A stretch of 64,000 nucleotides of DNA. Source: Mesotaenium endlicherianum. Its lineage: Eukaryota > Streptophyta > Zygnematophyceae > Zygnematales > Mesotaeniaceae. Below, in pieces: positions 40,337 to 50,729 of the stretch (its first letter is position 1; the number at the start of each line of letters is the position of its first letter). The notes under the pieces are model-generated. The model was not told where the DNA came from and ran no database searches. It saw only the letters and a program-made list of their open reading frames with translations. The stretch lies in contig WELA01002119.1 in NCBI GenBank assembly GCA_009602735.1, forward strand, positions 315,874 through 379,873, read 5' to 3'. The position numbers and the translations under genes are program-made.

Positions 40337-41823
40337 ATGGTAAGGACAAGGTCTCAAACTAGCAACTCTCGAGACATGGAGAAGCAGGATAACAAGAATG
40401 TCGAAAACCAGGCGAAAAGCCATGTAGTGGGAACGTGTACCTATTCTGAAGCAGTAGCAGATGCTGCAGCTAGAGAGGCTACAGATGAGGCAGCTGCTAT
40501 TGCCGCAGTCGCAGCACAGCAAGCTGAGGAGGAGAGAGCCAGATTAGAAGCTGAACAATTAGCAAAGGCCGCTGAAGATACAGAAAGGAGGGAAGGACAG
40601 CCAGCTGACGAGCACACTGTTGAAGAACTTATGGCATCAAGGGACAATGTTATGAACCCACCTCCTGCTGTACAACTCAGTGTACCCCTAGGTCAAATAC
40701 GTGACCGGCTGAATGCGGCAGGAATTGCTGCTGCAGGAGCGAGAGGGACTGTTGAGGACACTACTCAGCGAGTAGATGCCAATGCTGCTGCTGCTTTTGC
40801 TTGACTACCTCCCAAGAGTGTAGACTTGGGAGCATTGTTTGTTCAAATGCAATCGCAAATGGCGACCATGTATCAGTCCCAACAGGAGGACAAAAGAATC
40901 ATAATGTCTCTACTGCGGGACAGATTCCAACTGGGGTCTCACACCACTAGTGGTGGTGGCTGAGGGCCTAGTAAGCCCAAGCCGAAACCTCCCCAGGACT
41001 ATGATCCTGAGGGAAACAGAAAATATTACCTGATCAAGTTTCTCGCGGATGTTGAGCAGTGGCTGGAGAACTACCCAGAACTGCAAGATTACGAGAAGGT
41101 CAGGCACACCGGTGCGCTACTGAAAGGCAGTGCCGCAGACTGGTGGCTTTACTGGAAGGAAGAGCGTAAGGCTCGGCAACTCGGTGACCCTACGTGGGTA
41201 GAATTTGTCGAGAAGTTGCATGAGAAGTTTGATGTCATCAACCAGCAGGAGAAAGCAATCTATNAATCTATGCCATGATCTCCCTGACACTGAAGCAGAC
41301 CACTTCAGTTGCTGAGCTTGCTCAAAAGTTCCAGGTGAACATTATGAAACAGCCAGACTTGTCAGAACGGTATAGGATAGCATACTTCAGGTATGGCTTG
41401 AAATCCGAAGTCTCTGGTCATTTTGCTGAGAAAAAGTATGAGAAACTGGCTGACTTGATCCAGGATGCTGACGCCTGGGATCAGCAGCAGTTCAATCACA
41501 AGCGCCAGAGTAACGCTTTGGTGTCTAAGATTGTCAAAAAACCCCACGGTTCCTACAATGCAATTGAAGGAGACCAGGCTGAGGATAATCAGGGTGATGA
41601 ATATGAGTATGAGTATAATGCTATTCAGTCTAGAGGTAGAGGTGGTTCCTCTCGAGGTGGCTATGGAAGGGGTGGTGGTAGGACTAAGCCGAGACCAGCC
41701 TCAGCGAAATCGATTTGCTTTCATTGCCAACAGCCAAGTCACTTCAGAGAGCAGTGTCCAGAAAAGCACCTTCCTAAGGTCGAGAGAAAAGACCAGCCTT
41801 TAAAAGACAACAACAGTCAGTAA
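40337..41823 (+). pseudogene. Gag of copy D, broken
   Basis: This matches Gag of copy B throughout. In-frame stops are TGA at 40802-40804 (after AAAAFA) and TGA near 40960 in the GGG linker. The apparent break at 41264 is a single N flanked by AATCTAT on both sides and is probably an assembly join. The zinc knuckle reads CFHCQQPSHFREQC, so its Gly is also changed. The frame ends at TAA after the slippery heptamer 41799-41805. Confidence 0.85.
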
Positions 41824-41839
41824 TCCAGTCTACTGACTG
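41799..41839 (+). promoter_or_regulatory. −1 frameshift signal of copy D
   Basis: TTTAAAA 41799-41805, an 8-base spacer with one change (GACAACAA), stem CAGTCAGTA 41814-41822 with TACTGACTG 41831-41839. The stem is unchanged although gag is dead. Confidence 0.75.
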
Positions 41840-41891
41840 TGAGGATGCTAGAGATAGTGAGTCGTCACTAGCTGCCCTCGTAGCAGGTATT

Positions 41892-44800
41892 ATGGGTCCT
41901 GCTGAACTGGATTCACTATGCATGCCTGACAACCAGATAAAGGAGACCATCAGCAATATAGACGTCCAGAGAGTGCACACTCTGGATGCTCTTGTTCCAC
42001 CTGATGTCCAACATTTCTTTGCTACGTCAGGAGAACAATGCGAAAGTCAGGAAAAGACAGTCCCCCCTATCCTACTGCATTGCATGATTGCAGGTAGGAA
42101 GGTGAGGGCATTTGTTGACGGAGGGGCGTCACATACTTTTATCCATAAGGACTTAGTTAAGCGGCTAAGGCTGCCTATTGTCACCCAAGCGAATAGAAAT
42201 ATATTCCTTGGAAATGCCTCAAGTATCCCGGGAGGAGTTACAACCAAGCCTATTGAGCTACAGTTAGGTTCTGGCATTGCAGTTCTAACTGAAACGCTTA
42301 CATTTGAGGTACTCAACACTGGCTTTTATAATCTTGTGCTAGGCAGGTCCTGGCTTAATAGACATCAAGCTGAAGTGTGTTGGAGCAGAGGTACAGTTAA
42401 AGTGAGAGGAGCCAGTGATGGGCAGACTGACTTGGCACCCACCAGTGCTCTTCCTCTTGTCCTGTGTGGATGGCAAATGAAGGAAAAGAAGAGGCTTCCA
42501 GAAGGATGCAAGTTGCTGAATGCAATGGAGTTCGTCAAAAGCTGGAACCAGAAGGAAGACAGAATGTTCTGTCTGCTGCTAAGAGAGGTACCTCCTCAAC
42601 CTGAAGAAGTGGTTGAGAAAAAGGTAAGCCCTCCGGAGCACCCTACTGCTGCAAAAATTGTTGCTCAGTACACTGATGTATTTAATATGCCTCCAGGACT
42701 ACCCCCTAAGAGGGAAGTAGATCATAGGATTGATCTATTACCTGGGAGTCAGCCACCTTGGCAACGCACGTATGGCTTGTCTTATGTGGAGAGCGAGGAG
42801 TTGAAAACACAGATTGCAGAGCTTGAGGAAAATGGTTATATTTCTCCCAGTAAATCGCCTTACGGCGCACCCATCCTATTTGTTAAGAAAAAGGATGGCA
42901 GTATGCAGATGTGTGTGGATTACGGAGCCCTGAACAGAATTACAGTAAGGAACAAGTATGCTTTACCCAGGATCGAAGACTTGCTTGATACCCTATCTGC
43001 TGCTAAGGTGTTCAGTAAGATAGATCTCAAGAGTGGTTATCATCAAATCAGAATTGCTGAGGGGGATGAACACAAAACTGCCTTCCATACACGTTATGGA
43101 CACTATGAGTTCAACGTGATGCCATTTGGACTGACTAACGCTCCTGCCACCTTCATGGGTGCTATGAATGACATTTTCAGACCTTATTTGGATAAGTTTG
43201 TGCAAGTTTTCCTGGATGATATTTTAATTTTCTCTAAAGATGAAGCTCAGCACGCTGAACACTTAAAGACAGTCCTGGACACTCTGAGAACGAATCACTT
43301 ATATGCTAAAATGAGCAAGTGTAATTTCTTTAAAGACAGTATTGAATTCTTAGGCCACATTGTCAGTAAAGAGGGCATCACTGTGGATCCTAAGAAAGTC
43401 CAGACCATAAGGGACTGGCCAGTATCACAGTCTGTCTCTGAAGTTAGATCCTTCCTCGGGTTGGCTAACTACTATAGGAAATTTATTGAGAATTATTCCA
43501 CAAAGGCCAGTATACTGACTGACCTTACTAAGAAAGACATAGGGTATGTGTGGGGGGGATAGCAGCAGGTTGCCTTCCAGATCCTTAAAGATGCCCTTTG
43601 TTCTGCCCGCGTGCTAGCCGTGTATGACGCAATGGGTGCTATTTTGAGCATTTGAGCATTTGAGCCCAAACATTCGAGCCTAGCCCCACTACTGGTGTGT
43701 GTCGTGCTACTGCAATCGGGTATAAGCTTAAGGGAGGGGTCTGGGTGACTGAAACCACTTCAGGGAGGCTGAAGCTGGTCATTCCTAATAACTTGGAAAT
43801 AAGGTCTCTCTTACTGAGTCAAGCGCATGACTGTCTCCTGGGTGGACATTTGGGGCAGGCCAAAACTGTTGGCAAATTGGCAAAACATTATCATTGGGAG
43901 GGGTTACCCCGGGAGGTCTTGAAATATGTCAAGTCCTGTGACCAGTGTCAGAGAAATAAGTCTCGGCACACACCACCCGGAGGTCTCTTGCAACCACTGC
44001 CCATCCCAGCTAGACGCTGGGAAACTATATCCATGGACTGGGTGGTCTCACTACCAAGAATTGCCAATGGGCATGATTCAATACTGGTAGCCGTGGATAA
44101 ACTGACAAAAATGGTCATTTTCATCCCCACAACTGTCAAAGTGACTGCACTCAAAACAGCGAGACAATTCTACAACCATGTAGTATGCCAACATAGGCTC
44201 CCTTCTAATATCATTTCAGACAGAGACTCAAAATTCACCTCTAAGTTCTAGAGAGCTTTAATGGGGTTGATGGGAGTCAAACAGCTGCTCAGCACAGCAA
44301 ACCACCCTCAGACTGATGGGCAAACTGAAAGAACTAATCGAGTTCTGCAGGAGGTTCTGAGAGCATATATTAACCAAAAACAAGATAATTGGGACGACCT
44401 GTTGCCTCAAATTCAGTTTGCGGTCAACACTGCGGTGCACACGTCAACGGGCAAGACTCCTTTTGAACTCAGCCTGGGTAGAGTTCCTAAGTCTACTTTA
44501 GATGTCCTGGGGGAGTCTTTAACTGGCCCCGAAGGGATTGACAACCCGGTCTCCCTCCAGTTAACTCAGGAGTTTGCTGACACCCTGTCAGAAGTCCAAC
44601 AAAACCTGCACAAAGCCCAAGACAACCAACAAAAATACGCTAATCAACACCGTTGGCAGCTGACATTTTCTAAGGGCGATTTAGTCAAACTGCATTCTCA
44701 GCACCTGTACCTCCCTGGTGTGGTCAAGAAAAAGCTTAGCCCTCTCTGGGTCGGTCCATATTCGGTAGTGCGTCGTGTCGGTCAAAATGCTTACAAACTG

Positions 44801-45128
44801 AACATGTCAGCTGACTACAAGGGTCACTCGGTCTTTAATGTCTCCTTCTCAGAACCATACATCAAAGGTGATGCACTGTTCACCGGTCGGTCACCTGTCC
44901 AACCGGGACCGGTCCCCGCTGTCCGGGACGGCGATCCTGAGGAATATGAGGTCGATGAGATTTTAGACGCTCGCTCGGTCCGTCGATCGTCAAAATATGT
45001 CATGAAGTACCTCATCCGATGGAAGGGTTACGATGCCTCTGGGGACACTTGGGAATGTAAAGACCAGCTGACCANCCAAAGGGGCGTTGAAACGGTTCCA
45101 CCTTCTTGCGGCTGGGGCACCGCCCTAA
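41892..45128 (+). pseudogene. Pol of copy D, deleted and broken
   Basis: Protease and RT are readable to a TAG near 43560, in the sequence corresponding to YVWGEEQQ. Between about 43625 and 43680 the copy jumps from the start of RNase H to the integrase leader, a deletion of roughly 500 bases that leaves short GAGCATTT repeats. Integrase continues but has TAG at about 44249 in place of the Trp after TSKF. A single N at 45075 falls in the chromodomain end, where about three bases are missing relative to copy B. The stop equivalent to that of copy B is near 45126. Confidence 0.85.
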
Positions 45129-45420
45129 CTGTCCCTTCAGTAGACATGGGAAGGTGACAGGAGGTCCTGTCTCCATATAATTTGGAGGGGGCTGTGACAG
45201 TTAGTGACAGTTGTGACAAGCAGCCCACCTTTAAAATTAAGTTGGAGGGAGTGGTATTCTCTGATCACCATATTACAGACTCAACCTGCGCTCACCCTCA
45301 CTTGCTCTCTAACTCAATTTTCCCTTATATTCACTTACACCAGGTATTCCACACTAGGAACTCTCCCGATCGCGTTCCTCTTCATCAAGGGCACTCAGTA
45401 GCGGCAAAACATCATGACTT

Positions 45421-45451
45421 CACTAACTGCATTGTGTTTATGATTGAGCAG
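45421..45451 (+). promoter_or_regulatory. branch point and 3' splice site before ORF3 (copy D)
   Basis: CACTAAC 45421-45427, then CAG 45449-45451, then G and ATG 45453. The flanking sequence differs from copy B but the arrangement and spacing (25 versus 24 bases from the branch A) are kept. Confidence 0.5.
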
Positions 45452-45452
45452 G

Positions 45453-47117
45453 ATGACTCAAAAGTTGGAACTCAAGCGGAAGAGAAGGGCGGAAGAGGCA
45501 CGTGCTGAATACTTGCAATTTCGTGGAGACATCGAATCATCTTCCATCTCCGCTCGGGAATCACAACGACTCCAACAACAGCGGGAGGCACAGAAGAAGA
45601 AGGAGGAGGAGGAACACGCACTGAGGCAGGAAGAAATGGACAGAAAAGCCGCAGAGGAGGTCAAGAAAGCAGAGGAGGAGAGGCAAGCTGAGGAGAAGCG
45701 GAAGCAGCAGGCTGAAGAAGAAGAACAGAGGAGAATCAGCAGCTACCGCTACACGGTGCTGGGCAAGGGCTTTGATCTACTGGAGGAGGCCTTCAAGTAT
45801 GCCCAGAGAAGTCGCAGTGAGTCGCAGAAGGAAATCCTCCAGAAGGAAGGGGAGACATCCGAAAACTTTGACAAGTATATAGAGGTCGGCACAGGGCTCC
45901 TCCTCTACCACGATTACGCCAGGATGGTAGGATATACCATCGGAGAGGCCAAGGCAATGGCCCAGGTGAACGAAGCAGGAGCTGTCTCGATTCCTGGTAT
46001 CTGGGGGGCAGATAGGGTCATCAGGATGATCCCCATGGACGCGGACAGCTTCAAGGACTCAACACCCCACAACAGGTTCAAGGCCATGTACAATGAGGTG
46101 GAGAGGAGGAGCTGGGAATTCTTGGCCAGGGAAACCAGTCAGCTGGACTTTGCAGGGCACTGGTACCCTTGTACTCTTAAAAAGACAGACGCTGCCTTCT
46201 TCCAAAAGCCCACTGATTGGCGGTGGATGACCATCAACATGAGGGACCAGCAGAATGACAGGGCGACGGATGAGGATTTCCTGACAGACCTAAAGGGGAA
46301 CATAGTATTGCCCCCTCACATTGCGGCTTGGGACCCAAGATTGGATGGAGTCAGAGACTGCATGAGCCAAGAGATGCAGGGGGACAGAAGCAGGGCCCGA
46401 GAGTCATTCTCCAAAGGGAAGCACGCTTATGCCAAATGGGCAAGTAAGCAGGGGGAAAAGGACCTCTATGCGGTCCGGACTCAGCAGCCCCCACCAGCAC
46501 CCAAAAGGGGAAGGTCAGTAGGATATTCTTTTTCTCGGGAAGAGCTGGAGCAGCTGACAGAAGGGACCCCAGAAGTCTCAGAGGAACCCGGGGACGGAGA
46601 GGAGGAGGAGTCAGAGGAAGACGAGGAGGAAGGCGAGGAGGAGGACACTAGCCCCGCCGTGAACTTAACGCCTGCCACATCCCCTGTAAGGGAGAAGACG
46701 GGGTTGGCCCTGCAGCAACTCGCTGAAGAGGAGAATATCACTTGGCTGGGGACTGCCAGAGGATCGACCCCATCTCCAGGCAAGGAGACCCAGTCAGACA
46801 GGGCAGACAGGAGGGCTGCTCGGGAGATAGCTAGAGGCCTGCCAGCATCTCCTTCGCAGAGAGGGCATGTACCCTTGGCTCATGTCATGCAACATCCTTT
46901 TGGGATGCCGGTATACGTACCTGTCAGTTTGAGGGCTGCCCAGAAGAAGGCTGCCTCCCTTCAGTTTCAAACTGTGCAGGAGGAAACAGCCCAGTTACTG
47001 CGTTCTCCGCGGGGTTTTTACACAGAACCTCCCTCTCTGACAGGCTTCAGAAGACCCCAAGACAGGAGGAGGTCTGGCTCCCCTGAGTATAGGGCCTCAA
47101 AGACATCTCCCTCCTAA
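45453..47117 (+). CDS. ORF3 of a diverged subfamily, intact
   Basis: 554 residues from the ATG after the acceptor-like AG. It aligns along its whole length with ORF3 of copy B but at roughly half identity by eye. Both have a coiled coil (EEKRKQQAEEEEQRR), YRYTVLGKG, YARMVGYT, NEVERRSWEFLARE, HWYPCTLKK, PTDWRWM, LPPHIAAWDPRLDG, SFSKGKHAYAKWAS, RGRSVGYS, a long acidic stretch (GEEEESEEDEEEGEEED), HVPLAHVMQHPFGMPVYV and a basic Ser/Arg tail. No stop in 554 codons beside a ruined gag-pol. These shared blocks point to a selected protein fold. Function unknown. Confidence 0.85.
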   Translation: MTQKLELKRKRRAEEARAEYLQFRGDIESSSISARESQRLQQQREAQKKKEEEEHALRQEEMDRKAAEEVKKAEEERQAEEKRKQQAEEEEQRRISSYRYTVLGKGFDLLEEAFKYAQRSRSESQKEILQKEGETSENFDKYIEVGTGLLLYHDYARMVGYTIGEAKAMAQVNEAGAVSIPGIWGADRVIRMIPMDADSFKDSTPHNRFKAMYNEVERRSWEFLARETSQLDFAGHWYPCTLKKTDAAFFQKPTDWRWMTINMRDQQNDRATDEDFLTDLKGNIVLPPHIAAWDPRLDGVRDCMSQEMQGDRSRARESFSKGKHAYAKWASKQGEKDLYAVRTQQPPPAPKRGRSVGYSFSREELEQLTEGTPEVSEEPGDGEEEESEEDEEEGEEEDTSPAVNLTPATSPVREKTGLALQQLAEEENITWLGTARGSTPSPGKETQSDRADRRAAREIARGLPASPSQRGHVPLAHVMQHPFGMPVYVPVSLRAAQKKAASLQFQTVQEETAQLLRSPRGFYTEPPSLTGFRRPQDRRRSGSPEYRASKTSPS

Positions 47118-47202
47118 TGGCAGTAGGCTGGGGACGGAAGGGACAGCACGCTGTTATTAGTGTTAGTGTGGTCAAGGCGACAACATGATAAGTTGGAGGA
47201 AT

Positions 47203-47923
47203 TGTAACGAATCAGTATATTGGTTGACATAATATTCATTTAAATAATATAGTTAAATAAGTTCAGCCTGCTGAACTCTAGTTAATGATCAGTCTGCTGG
47301 ACTTTATATTTAATATCAGTTTAATGACTCGGCCGGAACTAGCAGGCTGATGTCACCTTAAGTCAGCTTGCTGACACAATCTTGGACAGCCAGCTGACTT
47401 CCGTACTCCGTAGCAGCAAACTGCCTCGATATGCTTTCAAGTGTGGTATGCTAGATGAATGGCCAGATGACATCCCTATGATGGATGGCGATTCGGGATG
47501 ATGGGAGATGGCGGTGGATTTGGTTAACCGAGGTCCTACCAACGTGGTTAACTCCCGGGTAGGCGGTGCCATCGCTCTGGCCGTTGAACAGTAAACTCAT
47601 TCCATGTACATATGCTATGCATTGCTCTCGAGTTCGGCATTTGGAAACGAGGCCAACTCTCTTGTACAGCTTACTGAGAGAGATCTGAATCCAAGGCGAG
47701 AAGCCATTGATACGCACTGTCTTCTAACCTTGCTTATGTATGAGTTTATTGATTTGCATTATTGATGCTAGTTTACTCGCATTTGACTTACGAGTATTAT
47801 TCACTGCTAGTGTGTTGTCCTTTGCCGTTTAACCAGTTAACGGAAAATATCATAAAGATTACTTGCTGATATAAAGATCTTTATTAATTGTTAATCGCCT
47901 ATTTGGTAAGTCGATTCATTTCA
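47203..47923 (+). repeat. 3' LTR of copy D
   Basis: 721 bp, TGTAACG to TTCATTTCA. AAGTTGGAGGAAT precedes it and the target duplicate GTGAC follows. Confidence 0.95.
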
Positions 47924-47970
47924 GTGACAGAGAACGTCACCCTGAGTGTTGGTCAAGGCTGCATGGTGCA

Positions 47971-48459
47971 TGTAGTGAAACAGATAGATAAAGTACTTAG
48001 TGAAATAGAATACTTTATTCAAGACAAGGATCTTTGGTAGCTTCTTGAAAAAGAGATGGCTTCTTGAAAGTTAATATATTTCTGGATGTTGGCAAGTACA
48101 AGAGTGATTCTGGAATGTCTTTCTATGTTCTAGCTTTTGTTTATATACTTGCTACATAAGTAATTTATAGAAAAGTGTATGTTGATGTGTTGGCATCCAA
48201 CACATCCCAAAACTTGCCACCTCTTTCTAGAATAATGTACACATGTCCTTTTGACCTAAAAATGGCACATTTGACTTTTGCCACATGGAGTTCTTCTAGG
48301 TCTTTCCTCTAACTTCGAAAATGCCTTGGAAGGTTCAAAGGACATGAACCAAGTTACTAGAGTACCTATTCACACTTGACTCCACACAATACTACTCCAA
48401 ATATATTTGAAAACATTAAAATATATGCAAACTAATATATAATAACTCAAATCACTACA
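47971..48459 (-). repeat. 3' LTR of element E
   Basis: 489 bp, TGTAGTGAAAC to AATCACTACA on the + strand. It lacks about 10 bases (AACACAAGTG type) present in the other LTR. Confidence 0.95.
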
Positions 48460-48475
48460 TCACCCCCCCGATAGA
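48460..48475 (-). promoter_or_regulatory. polypurine tract of element E
   Basis: TCACCCCCCCGATAG on the + strand, i.e. a G7 tract (CTATCGGGGGGGTGA) adjoining the LTR on the minus strand. Confidence 0.75.
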
Positions 48476-49225
48476 AAAAGCGACGTCTCGGCGCGTCAAG
48501 TCAGGTCTTACACATGTGGAGCAAACTAGTCAACAGTTTCAAGTCAGATGCCACACATGTGAAGAGGACTAGTCAAAGGCGCCAAGTCAGGTGCTACACA
48601 TGTAAGGTAGACTAGGCAAGGTCGTAGGTGGTGTGACCTTATTGGCTAGCCTACTCCTTAATGATAAAGAAAATTGTACAAGTTGGCCCAGAATCTGCCA
48701 CGAACTCAAAAGTTCATAGCGGCCACAGAACTGCTCCAAATCTAAAAATTCGAGTGCCAGACGGACCGCGTCAGAGAACTCTACCGGGTCACCAAATTTG
48801 AGAGCATTCTAATTTCTGGAGTGTCGTTGAGAGCTGAGAGAGTAGGCACTCCTCCAAATCTAAGCAGAAACTTCTGAAAATCACAAGTCCTTCTATACTT
48901 CTCCGAATTCTGCAAAGTAAGTCTCAAAATGAGCGCTGTAAGATGTTCTACCAGAGTCTTGAGTTTCAAAGCATTCCAAGTTTAGGGGAGGGCACAATGT
49001 CAAAAGGCATATTCTGCCCTAACAATGCCAGCAGCTTGACCCCCTTCTACTTAGAGCATCATATCTCTCTCAGTGCTCCAAATTGAGCAACCTTGAACTC
49101 TAAATGGCCGGCTACTTATGGACTACAGCCAGGTAAATTTTCAGAATTATTTATGCAGAGACCTATCACTAGTAGCAGTTTTATATTTCTGTTCAGAAAC
49201 TGTGAGAAGAGAAGAGTGTCTAATG
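48476..49225 (-). other. 3' untranslated region of element E
   Basis: About 750 bases between chromodomain and polypurine tract. It contains three near-repeats of CAAGTCAGGT...CACATGTG (48497-48610). No coding frame is supported. Confidence 0.55.
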
Positions 49226-50729
49226 TCAATTTTTCCTCTTTCTTGTTCTTGCAGGCTGCCTCCAAGGGGTCTTCTGCTGCTTCTTGATGGTGGCAGGCTG
49301 CCTCCCTGAAGTCTTTGGGCTTCTAGTAGAGAGACTTGGGGCTGGTCCAAGATGGGGGCTGGCGGCATGGAAGCGCTTCAACTTTCTCTGAACTTTGTCA
49401 AGGTAGTGCGCCGCCACCCAACTATTCTCCGAATCTGGATATCCTTTCCACTTGATCAAGTATTGCTACTGTCTCCTGAAATGTCTCATAGCCACTATGT
49501 CTTTCACTTTGTACTCCAAATGATTATCTACTATTGTTGGGGCTGGTGGGGTTGTCACACGTCCTGGGAACTTGTTGTCGGGTTGCACATATGGCTTGAA
49601 GAGGGAAGCGTGGAATACGGGGTCGATGTGCATAGTCTGGGGAAGTTCTAGCTGGAAAGCAACGGGGTTGACTTGCTGGATAATCTTGAAGGGTCCCAAA
49701 TACTTGGGAGAGAACTTGCTGCCGGCAGGCCTGTTGTTCAGGGAAATATTCTTGGATGATAGTAACACGTTGTCACCCGCTCTGTACGTATTTTCTCTTC
49801 TAGACCTGTTTGCCACTCTTGCTTGAGCATCTTGTGCGTGTTGTAGAGCTTTCTTGGCTGCTGCAAGGGCTGCTTCTAATGTCTCCAAAAAATCTGTGGC
49901 TGCAAGTACTTCATCATGGCCAGCCGTGAAGCTCAGCGGCGTGGTTGGATGGAAGCCATAGTTGAGGAAGAATGGGGACTCTTGGGTAGAGGCCTGCGTA
50001 GTGTTGTTGTAGGCAAACTCGAGGGGGGTCAAGTACATGTCCCAGTCTTGCTCGAGGGTAGACACGTAGGCCTTTAGAGAGGTCTTTAGGGTACGATTCA
50101 TACGCTCGGTTTGCCCATCTGATTGTGGGTGGTAGGCAGTAGACATATCCAGCGATGTGCCCAAGTTCTTGAAGAGATTTTTCCAGAAATGGCTTGTGAA
50201 TCTTGGATCTCTATCTGACACAATTCTTGATGGTAGTCCATGGAGTCGGAAGATGTTGTCAAAGATGAGTCTTGCAAGNAAGTGTTGCAAGTTGTGGTGC
50301 TGTAGCCTTAGTCGTCGTGGGAATAAAATGAGCCATCTCTGTAAGTCTGTCCACCACCGTGAGTATTGCATTATGGCCTCGAGATGTCACGGGCAAGTCC
50401 ACGATAAGGTCCATTGAGATGTCCGTCCATTGTCTTTCGGGGATTGGTAGTGGTTGGAGGAGTCCTCCCGCCTTTTGCGACGATGGCTTGATTCTTTGGC
50501 ATGTGTCTCAGCTCCTGCCGTACTCCTTGACTTGCTTAGACATGCCTGGCCAACAATAAGTCCTAGCTAGAACGCCCGTGGTCCTTAGGATTCCAAAGTG
50601 TCCTCCAAGAGGGTTGTCGTGTGCTTCTCCTAGAAGCAAGAGCCGGAGGTCTATGTCATTAGGAACACATCTTTGGCCCGTATCTTGCCTCACCCAATAA
50701 ATGCCTTTTTGCTTCTTGTATGGGTCCAA
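49226..50729 (-). pseudogene. integrase and chromodomain of element E, broken
   Basis: On the minus strand the integrase zinc finger (EAHDNPLGGHFG ... YCWPGM) lies at about 50630-50510. The core follows with RIVSDRDPRF and SDGQTERMN, then the linker SKYLGPFKIIQQV. A single N at 50279, with TTGCAAG on both sides, and phase changes near 50510-50370 break the frame between finger and core. A TAG at 49463-49465 separates RRQ from the chromodomain piece LIKWKGYPDSENSW. The domains are normal for a chromovirus; the protein is not intact as assembled. Confidence 0.8.

Larger units (their letters stand above)
39582..47923 (+). mobile_element. Ty3/gypsy copy D: dead gag-pol with an intact, diverged ORF3
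   Basis: An 8342-bp element with GTGAC on both sides (39577-39581 and 47924-47928), inserted in the presumed 3' LTR of the methyltransferase element. Gag and pol follow copies B and C closely but carry several stops and a deletion of most of RNase H. The segment from about 45190 to 47150, including ORF3, belongs to a clearly different subfamily. Confidence 0.95.
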
